Source: Nocardioides lijunqiniae (lineage in GTDB: Bacteria > Actinomycetota > Actinomycetes > Propionibacteriales > Nocardioidaceae). Taken from it: a stretch of 64,000 nt of DNA. The notes below the pieces were generated by a model. It ran no database searches. It worked only from the letters and a program-made list of their open reading frames with translations, and was not told the origin of the DNA. Both the position numbers and the translations under genes were made by a program. Location of the stretch: contig NZ_JACJGM010000022.1 in the NCBI RefSeq assembly GCF_015024225.1, positions 44,033 through 108,032 on the forward strand, written 5' to 3'. Within the stretch, counting starts at the first letter, position 1. Every line of letters begins with the position of its first letter. Positions 44,491-51,640 of the stretch are shown here, piece after piece.

Positions 44491-45504
44491 TCAGGCCCGC
44501 GTGGAGACGTAGTCGTCGATCTCGCGCAGCACCCGGGTCCTGACGTCCTCGGGCGCGAACGACACCTCGACCGCCGTCCGCGCCAGGTCGGCGACGCCGC
44601 GCCGGTCCAGGTCGAGCAGCTGGGCGGCGATCTCGTACTCGCGGTTGAGCGTCGTGCCGAACATCGGCGGGTCGTCGGAGTTGATCGTGACGACCACCCC
44701 GGCGTCGACGAACGCGCGCAGCGGGTGCTCGTCGAGGGTCGCGACCGCGCGGGTGGCGAGGTTGGAGGACGGGCAGACCTCGAGCGGGATCCGGTGCTCG
44801 GCGAGGTGCGCGAGCAGTGCCGGGTCGGCCGCCGACGACGTGCCGTGCCCGATGCGCTCGGCGCCGAGCAGCCGGAGGGCGTCCCAGACCGTCTCGGGGC
44901 CCGTGGTCTCCCCGGCGTGCGGCACCGAGTGCAGCCCGGCGGCGCGGGCGGCGGTGAAGTGCGGCTCGAACTGCGGGCGCGGCACCCCGATCTCGGGACC
45001 GCCGAGGCCGAAGCCGACCAGGCCGTCGGGGCGGTGGTCGAGCGCGTAGCGCAGCGTGTCGTCCGCCGCCGGCAGCCCGGACTCGCCGGGGATGTCGTAG
45101 ATCCAGCGCAGCACCAGCCCGAAGTCGCGCTCGGCCGAGAGGCGGGCGTCCTCGATGGCCTCGGTGTAGGCCTCGATCGCGATGCCCGCCGCCACCGAGG
45201 TGTACGGCGTGCAGGTGAGCTCGGCGTAGCGCAGCGACTGCCCCGCCGACATCTCGCGGGCGATCTCGTAGGTGAGGTAGCGCAGGTCCTCCGGCGTGCG
45301 GATCAGCCCGACCACCGCGAGGTAGACGTCGATGAAGTGGGCGAAGTCGCGGAACTCGAAGAACGACCGCAGCGCGTCCGGGTCGGACGGCACCGTGCCG
45401 GGGTGCCGCTCGGCGAGCTCGCTGACGATGCGGGGCGAGGCGGAGCCGATGTGGTGGACGTGGAGCTCGGCCTTGGGCAGCCGGGCGATGAAGTCGTCGC
45501 TCAT
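44491..45504 (-). CDS. add: Adenosine deaminase family protein
   Basis: 337 residues. Zinc and catalytic motifs: 'LPKAELHVHHIGSASP' (HxH), 'LHSVPHAGETTGPETV' (HAGE), 'ERIGHGTSSA', 'LEVCPSSNLATRAV' and 'VVTINSDDPPMFGTTLN' (SDDP). It deaminates adenosine or a related purine nucleoside; aminodeoxyfutalosine deaminases share these motifs, so the exact substrate is not certain. Start ATG at 45504, 61 nt from the DsbA-like gene. Confidence 0.9.
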   Translation of the reverse strand: MSDDFIARLPKAELHVHHIGSASPRIVSELAERHPGTVPSDPDALRSFFEFRDFAHFIDVYLAVVGLIRTPEDLRYLTYEIAREMSAGQSLRYAELTCTPYTSVAAGIAIEAYTEAIEDARLSAERDFGLVLRWIYDIPGESGLPAADDTLRYALDHRPDGLVGFGLGGPEIGVPRPQFEPHFTAARAAGLHSVPHAGETTGPETVWDALRLLGAERIGHGTSSAADPALLAHLAEHRIPLEVCPSSNLATRAVATLDEHPLRAFVDAGVVVTINSDDPPMFGTTLNREYEIAAQLLDLDRRGVADLARTAVEVSFAPEDVRTRVLREIDDYVSTRA

Positions 45505-45565
45505 CTCGGCGATGCTGCCAGCAGCGCGGCCGGATGCGCCAAACCCCGGCGCGCCCCGCCGGGCG

Positions 45566-46339
45566 TCACTCCAGCTCGGAGATCAGGTTGTCCGCGATCT
45601 CCTCGATGGTGCGGCCCTCCTGGTAGGCCTTCCCGTCGAGCAGGATGATCGGCGTGCTGTTGACGCCCGCGTCGGCTGCGGCCCGGGTGGCACCCTCGAC
45701 CCAGTCCTCCTGGCCCCCGCCCTCGATGCCGGCCTTGACCGTGGCCTCGTCGGCGCCGGCCTCGACGGCCTTCTCGAGCAGCCAGTCGTTGCCGGGCTGC
45801 TCGCCCGACTCAGACGGCTGGTCCTCGAAGAGCAGGTCGTGGAACTTCTTGGCGACCTCCGGGCCCTCCTTCTCCAGCACCTCCGCGAACGCGTTGGCGG
45901 CGGCGACCGAGTAGTCGGCCTGGAGCAGGTTGAACGGGCGGTACTCAACCTGGACCTTGCCGGCCTCGGCGAGCCGGTTGAGGTCCTCGCTCGACTCGCG
46001 CTCCAGCTGACCGCAGAAGGGGCAGAGGAAGTCCTCGTAGATGATCACGTCGTGCGGTGCGTCGGCGTCGCCGATCGTCAGGCCCCACTCGCTCTTGCCC
46101 GCGGGGGCCGCGTCGATGTCGTCGACGGAGTCGCGCGAGGCGTTGATGAAGAACAGCACGCCGACGATCAGCACCATCGCGACCACCACGCTCGCCACGA
46201 CCAGCATGTTGCGCCGGCGCTCGGCGGCCTGCTGCTGCCGGATCAGCTCGGCGGCGCGCTCGGCGCGCGCCTGCGCCTTCTGCGACTTGGTCGGCTTGGG
46301 CGGCCTGCCCGCGTTGGTCGGGTTGGTCGGGTCGGACAC
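45566..46339 (-). CDS. Membrane-anchored DsbA-like thioredoxin-fold protein
   Basis: 257 residues. Basic cytoplasmic N-terminus ('KPTKSQKAQARAERAAELIR'), one transmembrane helix ('MLVVASVVVAMVLIVGVLFF'), and an extracytoplasmic DsbA/DSBA_2 domain with active site CPFC ('IIYEDFLCPFCGQLERESS') and cis-Pro loop 'GVNSTPIILLDGK'. It makes or isomerises disulfides in exported proteins. GTG start; it follows the MauE/DoxX gene by 4 nt, so the two are likely co-translated. Confidence 0.9.
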   Translation of the reverse strand: MSDPTNPTNAGRPPKPTKSQKAQARAERAAELIRQQQAAERRRNMLVVASVVVAMVLIVGVLFFINASRDSVDDIDAAPAGKSEWGLTIGDADAPHDVIIYEDFLCPFCGQLERESSEDLNRLAEAGKVQVEYRPFNLLQADYSVAAANAFAEVLEKEGPEVAKKFHDLLFEDQPSESGEQPGNDWLLEKAVEAGADEATVKAGIEGGGQEDWVEGATRAAADAGVNSTPIILLDGKAYQEGRTIEEIADNLISELE

Positions 46340-46343
46340 GGGA

Positions 46344-46817
46344 TCAGCCTCCGGTGGGGGACGTCGTACGGCGGAACAGCAGGTTGTCCAGCGCGAGGCG
46401 CGAGCGCCTCAGCCAGACGAGGTAGCAGGACGCGAGGAGCAGCGCGGCGTCGCGGGCGATCTCCCACGGGTAGCTCGAGCGCGCGTCGGGGTCGAAGCCG
46501 CCGCCGCCGAAGCAGCCGCAGTCGATCTCCATGCCGCGCGCCCACACCGAGGCGATGCCGACGATGAACACGACGAACAGCACCGCCGAGACGACGGCGG
46601 CGCCGCGGGTCAGCAGGCCGAGCACCAGCGCCAGCCCGACCACGATCTCGAGCGGCGGCAGCAGGTAGCCCACGGCCTCCGCGACCGACGACGGCAGCAG
46701 CTCGTAGGCCCGCACCGCCTGCACGCTCGCGTAGGGGTCGGGCAGCTTGACCGCGCCGGCGTAGATCCAGACCCCGCCGGTCACCAGACGCGCCACGAGT
46801 CCGAGCCATTGCCTCAC
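46344..46817 (-). CDS. MauE/DoxX-family membrane protein
   Basis: 157 residues, four transmembrane helices ('LVARLVTGGVWIYAGAVKL', 'LLPPLEIVVGLALVLGLLTR', 'GAAVVSAVLFVVFIVGIASV', 'IARDAALLLASCYLVWL') and the motif 'MEIDCGCFGGGGFD' with a Cys-x-Cys pair, as in MauE-type proteins that support disulfide formation. Its place directly before a DsbA-like gene suggests it reoxidises that protein; inferred. GTG start at 46817. Confidence 0.82.
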   Translation of the reverse strand: MRQWLGLVARLVTGGVWIYAGAVKLPDPYASVQAVRAYELLPSSVAEAVGYLLPPLEIVVGLALVLGLLTRGAAVVSAVLFVVFIVGIASVWARGMEIDCGCFGGGGFDPDARSSYPWEIARDAALLLASCYLVWLRRSRLALDNLLFRRTTSPTGG

Positions 46818-46864
46818 GTGCCCGACAGTAGGGGCCGACCCTGAGTCCAGACTGAGAGGCGAAG

Positions 46865-46882
46865 GTCCCGCATTTCCGGGAC
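46865..46882. promoter_or_regulatory. Palindrome in the orn/MauE divergent promoter
   Basis: Perfect inverted repeat GTCCCG-N6-CGGGAC, ending 11 nt before the TACTGT -10 element of orn. It could be an operator at the -35 position or a hairpin in the opposite leader. Confidence 0.35.
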
Positions 46883-46893
46883 GTCGGCGGGAC

Positions 46894-46899
46894 TACTGT
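46894..46899 (+). promoter_or_regulatory. Predicted -10 element (TACTGT) of leaderless orn
   Basis: TACTGT, seven bases, then the GTG at 46907. The earlier in-frame GTG at 46898 overlaps this element, which favours 46907 as the real start. Confidence 0.5.
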
Positions 46900-46906
46900 G
46901 GGTCGG

Positions 46907-47542
46907 GTGAGCGACCGACTGGTGTGGATCGACTGTGAGATGACCGGGCTCGACCTGAGGGCGGATGCGCTGATCGAGGTCGCGGCCCTGGTCACCGACT
47001 TCGACCTCAACGTGCTCGGCGAGGGCATCGACATCATCGTCAAGCCGCCGCCCGAGGCCCTGGGCCAGATGATCGACTTCGTCCGCACGATGCACGAGAA
47101 GTCCGGGCTGCTCGAGGAGCTGGACTCCGGCGTGACGCTGGCCGAGGCCGAGGAGCAGGTGCTCGCCTACATCCGCGAGCACTGCCCCGACGGCAGCCGC
47201 CCGCCGCTGGCCGGCAACACCGTCTCGACCGACCGGCTGTTCCTCTCGCGCGACATGCCCGACCTGGACTCGTTCCTGCACTACCGCATCGTCGACGTCT
47301 CCTCCATCAAGGAGCTCTCGCGCCGGTGGTTCCCCAAGGCCTACTTCGCCGCCCCGGCCAAGCGCGGCAACCACCGTGCCCTCGCCGACATCCAGGAGAG
47401 CATCGAGGAGCTGCGCTACTACCGCGAGGCCGTCTTCGTGCCCTCGCCCGGCCCGGACACCGCCTCCGCGCGCCCGATCGCGGAGCGTCACGGCGGCGCG
47501 CTGACCGGCATCGCCGAGCCCGATTCCAGCCCGGCGCCCTGA
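46907..47542 (+). CDS. orn: Oligoribonuclease
   Basis: 211 residues from the GTG at 46907. DEDDh exonuclease motifs: '[20 protein letters not shown]' (Asp, Glu), '[20 protein letters not shown]' (Asp), '[20 protein letters not shown]' (His, Asp). It degrades 2-5-nt RNAs and pGpG to mononucleotides. Length and motif order match actinobacterial Orn. A tRNA-His gene follows 57 nt downstream. Confidence 0.95.
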   Translation: MSDRLVWIDCEMTGLDLRADALIEVAALVTDFDLNVLGEGIDIIVKPPPEALGQMIDFVRTMHEKSGLLEELDSGVTLAEAEEQVLAYIREHCPDGSRPPLAGNTVSTDRLFLSRDMPDLDSFLHYRIVDVSSIKELSRRWFPKAYFAAPAKRGNHRALADIQESIEELRYYREAVFVPSPGPDTASARPIAERHGGALTGIAEPDSSPAP

Positions 47543-47599
47543 TCCGTCTACACTCCTCTCTGATCCTGACAGCGCCGCAGGCGCCGCCCGGATCGACCT

Positions 47600-47676
47600 G
47601 GTGGGTATAGCTCAGCTGGTAGAGCGCCGCCTTGTGGTGGCGGATGTCGCGGGTTCAAGTCCCGTTACTCACCCCA
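47600..47676 (+). tRNA. trnH: tRNA-His (anticodon GTG)
   Basis: G-1 at 47600 faces discriminator C at 47673, the hallmark of tRNA-His. Acceptor GTGGGTA/TACTCAC has one G-U pair. The anticodon loop reads TTGTGGT, anticodon GTG. CCA is encoded at 47674-47676. Confidence 0.95.
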
Positions 47677-47683
47677 GCGTGAT

Positions 47684-47719
47684 CGAGCCCCTGACCCGGA
47701 CACCCGGGTCAGGGGCTCG
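47684..47719 (+). terminator. Strong hairpin terminator after tRNA-His
   Basis: Perfect 16-bp stem (47684-47699 with 47704-47719) and 4-nt loop ACAC. The stem shares GCCCCTGACC / GGTC-GGGGGCT with the terminator following tRNA-Lys at 57764-57796. Confidence 0.8.
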
Positions 47720-47831
47720 ACGCCTTCCCGGGCCCTGCTCGCCGCGCGCCCTCCGTCCGGTTCGAGGGGCGTGCTCCTGCGCCCGGACGGGTACGGGATC
47801 CCTGCACCCCGTCCGAGAGCAGAGGAGACCC

Positions 47832-48335
47832 ATGAGCGAGAACGGCGACATCGCAGCGGAGATCGGCACCGACCCCGGCGTGGACGACACCGGGGACGGG
47901 TCGGGCGAGAGCTACCACGGCTACAGCGTCGACGACGAGGACCAGCCGCAGAGCTCGGGCGACGCCCTCGTCGACAACCGCGGGCTGGCCGAGCCGATGG
48001 ACGAGGGCTACAGCCCGCCGGAGAAGTGGTCGGCCGCCCAGGGCTTCGGCAACACGCCCCTGGAGGAGAGCCTCGGCGAGACCCTCGACCAGCGCGTCGA
48101 GCAGGAGGTCCCGGAGCCCGACCCGTACGAGCAGGCCGAGCTCGAGGCCGCCGACCTGGACCGCGACGTGACCGATGACACCGTCGGCGAGGCCCGCGCG
48201 GGCCGCCTGGTGGCCCCCGACGAGGGCGCGCACGAGGACGTCGAGAAGGACCTCGTCGCCGAGGACGTCGGCATCGACGGCGCCGGCGCGGGCGCCGAGG
48301 AGGCGGCCGTGCACGTCATCGACGACGTGCCCTGA
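47832..48335 (+). CDS. DUF5709-like acidic protein
   Basis: 167 residues, very rich in Asp/Glu with few hydrophobic residues and no membrane segment ('GYSVDDEDQPQSSGDALVDN', 'GYSPPEKWSAAQGFGNTPLE', 'QEVPEPDPYEQAELEAADLD'). The pattern fits the actinobacterial DUF5709 family of unknown function; probably largely disordered. ATG at 47832 with AGGAG 4 nt upstream. Monocistronic. Confidence 0.8.
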   Translation: MSENGDIAAEIGTDPGVDDTGDGSGESYHGYSVDDEDQPQSSGDALVDNRGLAEPMDEGYSPPEKWSAAQGFGNTPLEESLGETLDQRVEQEVPEPDPYEQAELEAADLDRDVTDDTVGEARAGRLVAPDEGAHEDVEKDLVAEDVGIDGAGAGAEEAAVHVIDDVP

Positions 48336-48369
48336 CTGCTCCCCCGGCACGGAACCCGGTCACGGCCCC

Positions 48370-48393
48370 GGCCACGGGCCCCGGCTCGTGGCC
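48370..48393. terminator. Hairpin between convergent genes
   Basis: Inverted repeat GGCCACG/CGTGGCC with a 10-nt GC-rich loop, between the DUF5709 stop (48335) and the propeller-protein stop (48413). No T-tract; termination is likely but unproven. Confidence 0.4.
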
Positions 48394-48412
48394 AGGGCCC
48401 GTCCGGTCCGGC

Positions 48413-50101
48413 TCAGCCCCGCATCGGCGGGAACTGGTGCCCGCGGGTGTCGCGCTCGGCCCGCATGACGATCAGGTCGCCGTGCGTGCCGTAGCCCAGC
48501 AGGTCCTCGTTGAGCTGGGTGCCGTTGAAGGTCACCATCAGCCACCTCGTGCGCCGGTTGCGCAGCGGCACCGGGATCACCATCGGCCACGGGATGTTCG
48601 TCGGGTGCGGTGCGTCCAGGCGGCCGACCTGCTTCATCGTGAGGTCGTAGACGGGGTACTGCCCCTTGATCGCCGCCGGTGAGGCGTCGCCGTTGCTCGC
48701 CATGACGTACCACCGCTCGCCGAACTTCTGCAGCACCGGCCCCTCGGTCTCGACCTTGGCGTCGTCGGCGCCGACCAGCCGCAGGTCCGTGAAGTCGTCC
48801 CCCGGCCGGCTGCGGGCCAGGGCCGGGTAGAAGTTGAAGAACGCGCGCGCGTTGACGAAGCCGACGTACCAGCGACGCCGGATCCGCACCAGGTGCGGGT
48901 CCCACTGCCCGACGGCCGCGGACGGCAGCTGGGTCGTCGGCAGCGGCAGCTTCCTGGTGCGCAGCACGTGCACGCCCCGCAGGGGGCTGCGGCGCTTGGG
49001 CAGGGTGAGGTAGTTGACCTGCACGCTCTCGCCGGTGAAGTCTCCCCACGTGCTGTTGGCGATGATCCAGCGGTCGTTGGCCTCGTCGAGGACGATGTGG
49101 CCGGCGTGGTCGCCGAGCACCGTGTTGTTGCCGTCGCGCTGGAAGAACAGGTTGGCGACCTGCTTGAGCTCGAAGGTCCGCACGTCCATCGTCCAGACGC
49201 CCCAGTGGGCGGTCTCGAAGAAGCCGAGCCCGGCCTGGGTGAAGGTGAGGTAGGCCAGGTTGTCCTTGATGTACGGCGTGCCGTCGGCGCGGGTGACCAG
49301 GTGTGGGTCGCGCAGGCCCAGCTGGCCGAAGTAGCCGGCCACGACCCCGTCGAGCACCACCGCACCGGACGCCGCGCGGGCGCCGAAGCCGTTGCGGTAC
49401 TGCGCCAGGAGGGCCGGGCGGCGCAGGTCCAGGATGCCGTTGAGGTTGCCCTTCACGAGCGGTCGGAAGCCCGAGCCGTCGTCCACGAGCGCCACCACGG
49501 TGGTGCTGGTGAGCCCGAACCCGAGCCGGAACGGCCGCTGCAGGTCGGCCTGCACCGTGCCGAGCGTCTGCACCGTGCCGCCGACCGAGACGTCGATCCC
49601 GACCGTGCCCGCGGCGCCGTCGTACCAGGCGACGACGTAGTCGTCGGCGTCCTTCACGAGCCCGCTCATCACCGTGCCCTGGCCGGTGCCGCGCGCGGCG
49701 ACGTCGACCACCACGGCGGCGTACGGCGCGCGCTGACGGGTCTGGGAGCGGAAGAGCGTGAAGAACGGGGACGTGCCCGACACCCTCAGGCGCCGGGGAC
49801 CGAACTCGATCGTGCCCCTGCTGCCGGTGGGCGAGAGCCGCTCGTAGGGCTCGTGGTCGCGCTCGAAGCGGTCGCGCAGCTGGACGAAGCCCTTCGCCAC
49901 GAGGTCGACCGGGCGCTGGCGACGCACCACCTCGAAGCTCAGGTCGAAGGGGTCGAGGCGGGGGTTGGGCGCCGACGGCGCGGCGAACGCCTCCGCGGCC
50001 GGGCTGGCGGCCACCGCCAGGCCGGTGATGCCGGCGGCCTTGAACATGGTCCGGCGGTCCAGCGCCGGGGTGGTGAGGGGACTGGTGGTGCCGAGGTCCA
50101 T
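48413..50101 (-). CDS. Tat-exported five-bladed beta-propeller (GH-like) protein
   Basis: 562 residues from the ATG at 50101 (GGAGG about 8 nt upstream). N-terminal twin-arginine signal 'DRRTMFKAAGITGLAVAASP' with AFA cleavage. Residues about 30-260 are a lectin-like or concanavalin-type module ('RGTIEFGPRRLRVSGTSPFF'). Residues about 270-560 look like a GH43/32/68-type propeller with repeated 'DPHLVTRADGTPYIKDN', 'WDPHLVRIRRRWYVGFVNAR' and 'TEGPVLQKFGERWYVMASNG' blades. The family includes glycosidases; catalytic Asp/Glu residues cannot be assigned by eye. Divergent from the MarR-GNAT gene. Confidence 0.75.
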   Translation of the reverse strand: MDLGTTSPLTTPALDRRTMFKAAGITGLAVAASPAAEAFAAPSAPNPRLDPFDLSFEVVRRQRPVDLVAKGFVQLRDRFERDHEPYERLSPTGSRGTIEFGPRRLRVSGTSPFFTLFRSQTRQRAPYAAVVVDVAARGTGQGTVMSGLVKDADDYVVAWYDGAAGTVGIDVSVGGTVQTLGTVQADLQRPFRLGFGLTSTTVVALVDDGSGFRPLVKGNLNGILDLRRPALLAQYRNGFGARAASGAVVLDGVVAGYFGQLGLRDPHLVTRADGTPYIKDNLAYLTFTQAGLGFFETAHWGVWTMDVRTFELKQVANLFFQRDGNNTVLGDHAGHIVLDEANDRWIIANSTWGDFTGESVQVNYLTLPKRRSPLRGVHVLRTRKLPLPTTQLPSAAVGQWDPHLVRIRRRWYVGFVNARAFFNFYPALARSRPGDDFTDLRLVGADDAKVETEGPVLQKFGERWYVMASNGDASPAAIKGQYPVYDLTMKQVGRLDAPHPTNIPWPMVIPVPLRNRRTRWLMVTFNGTQLNEDLLGYGTHGDLIVMRAERDTRGHQFPPMRG

Positions 50102-50200
50102 CGGGAAGCCTCCGAGTCGGTGATGGAGTGAGACGTAGGTCACGGTTCCCCTCGACGTCGTCCCTCACGCACCCCTCGCGCGCTGGCGTTCACGACGATT

Positions 50201-50218
50201 GTCTGACTAGAGTCAGAC
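50201..50218. promoter_or_regulatory. MarR operator overlapping the -10 of the MarR-GNAT gene
   Basis: Perfect palindrome GTCTGACT-AG-AGTCAGAC ending 2 nt before the ATG at 50221. The -10 element TAGAGT (50208-50213) lies inside it, seven bases before the start. MarR proteins bind such palindromes, so autorepression is very likely. Confidence 0.7.
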
Positions 50219-50220
50219 GA

Positions 50221-51135
50221 ATGACGAGCACCACGGTCCTGCGCCGGTTCAACCGCACCTACACGCAGCGCATCGGAGCGCTCGACGAGTCGTTCCTGGG
50301 GCTGGGGATGCCGTTGGCCTCGGCCCGGCTGCTGTTCGAGATCGGGACCACGCAGCCCGTGACCGTCCAGGAGCTGCGGGCCCGCCTGGGCCTCGACTCC
50401 GGCTACGTGAGCCGGCTGCTGCGCGGCCTCGAGTCGCGCCGCCTGGTCGCCCTCAGCCCCGACCCGGCCGACCGACGCCGGCGGGTCGCCGCCCTGACCG
50501 CCGAGGGAGCACGGCTGCTGGAGGACCTGGACGAGCGCTCCGACGACCTCGCGGCGCGCCTGCTGGAGCCGCTCAGCGAGCGGCAGCGCGCCCGCCTCGC
50601 GGACGCGCTCGCCACCGCGGACCTGCTGGTCCGCGCGGCCACCATCGCGTTCGAGGTGGTCGACCCGGCCTCCCCCGACGCCCGGCTGGCCATGGGTCAC
50701 TACTTCGCCGAGCTGGACCGGCGCTTCGAGGGCGGGTTCGACCCCGGCCCGCTGACCGAGGCCGACCTGGCCACGATGCGACCGCCCGGCGGGACGTTCG
50801 TGCTCGCACGCAGCGACGGCGAGGTCGTGGCCTGCGGCGGCGTGCAGGCGCTGGGCGACGGCGTGGGCGAGGTGAAGCGGATGTGGGTGGACGACGGCTG
50901 GCGCGGCGCCGGGCTCGGCGCCCGGATGCTGCGCCGGCTCGAGGACGACGCGGCGGCGCTGGGCCACACCGTCGTACGCCTGGACACGAACGCGACCCTG
51001 ACCGACGCGATCGCGCTGTACGAGCGCTCCGGCTACGCCGCCGTCGAGCGCTACAACGACAACCCCTACGCGCAGCGCTGGTTCGAGAAGCCGCTCACCG
51101 CCCCCGCGGCAGCCGCTCGTAGGCCGCGCGGCTGA
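50221..51135 (+). CDS. MarR transcriptional regulator fused to GNAT acetyltransferase
   Basis: 304 residues from the ATG at 50221. Residues 1-140 are a MarR winged helix ('ARLGLDSGYVSRLLRGLESR', 'VALSPDPADRRRRVAALTAE'). Residues about 150-300 are a GNAT domain ('GGTFVLARSDGEVVACGGVQ', 'GEVKRMWVDDGWRGAGLGAR', 'VRLDTNATLTDAIALYERSG'). This MarR-GNAT architecture is known in actinobacteria; the acetylated target is unknown. Leaderless promoter inside its operator. The 3' end overlaps the convergent GNAT gene by 41 nt. Confidence 0.88.
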   Translation: MTSTTVLRRFNRTYTQRIGALDESFLGLGMPLASARLLFEIGTTQPVTVQELRARLGLDSGYVSRLLRGLESRRLVALSPDPADRRRRVAALTAEGARLLEDLDERSDDLAARLLEPLSERQRARLADALATADLLVRAATIAFEVVDPASPDARLAMGHYFAELDRRFEGGFDPGPLTEADLATMRPPGGTFVLARSDGEVVACGGVQALGDGVGEVKRMWVDDGWRGAGLGARMLRRLEDDAAALGHTVVRLDTNATLTDAIALYERSGYAAVERYNDNPYAQRWFEKPLTAPAAAARRPRG

Positions 51136-51640
51136 AGAACGCGAGCCGGGCCGGCTTGGTCGACAGCTCCACGACCGGCCCCAGCTCGAAGCCCAGCCGC
51201 TCCACGAGCGAGACGGCCTTGTCGTTGCGGGCGTCGGGCTCGGCCACGAGGCGCTGCACGGCCGGGTCGGCGAACACCGTGTCGAGGAGGAACGCGATGA
51301 CCGTGCCGGTGAAGCCGCTGCGCCGACGGCTGGGCGGCGCGAGCATGAAGTGGACGCCGACGTCGCCGACCCGGACGTCGAGGTGATCGCCCACCTCCTC
51401 CGCGCGCGGGTCGTAGGTCTGGAAGAGCGCGGCCGCCTCGTCGTCGGCCCAGGCGAGGTACGCCGCGTGCGTGGGCTGCTCGTCGATCCACTCGTAGATC
51501 TCGCGGACCTCCTCGAGCGTGTGGTCGCCCATCATCCAGAACTGCGCCCGCTCCTGGACCACCCACGAGTGCAGCAGCGGCGAGTCGCGGGCGGGGTCGA
51601 AGCGCTCCACGCGCAGGTGGCGGATGCCGGAGTCGGTCAT
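51095..51640 (-). CDS. GNAT acyltransferase of the siderophore-biosynthesis type (IucB/MbtK-like)
   Basis: 181 residues. The order of motifs 'LLHSWVVQERAQFWMMGDHT', 'EWIDEQPTHAAYLAWADDEA', 'GDVGVHFMLAPPSRRRSGFT' and 'RLVAEPDARNDKAVSLVERL' fits the acyltransferases that modify lysine or hydroxylamines in siderophore pathways. No NRPS or NIS synthetase is seen here. The ATG overlaps the stop of the acylase gene (ATGA); its 3' end overlaps the MarR-GNAT gene tail to tail. Confidence 0.78.
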   Translation of the reverse strand: MTDSGIRHLRVERFDPARDSPLLHSWVVQERAQFWMMGDHTLEEVREIYEWIDEQPTHAAYLAWADDEAAALFQTYDPRAEEVGDHLDVRVGDVGVHFMLAPPSRRRSGFTGTVIAFLLDTVFADPAVQRLVAEPDARNDKAVSLVERLGFELGPVVELSTKPARLAFFSRAAYERLPRGR

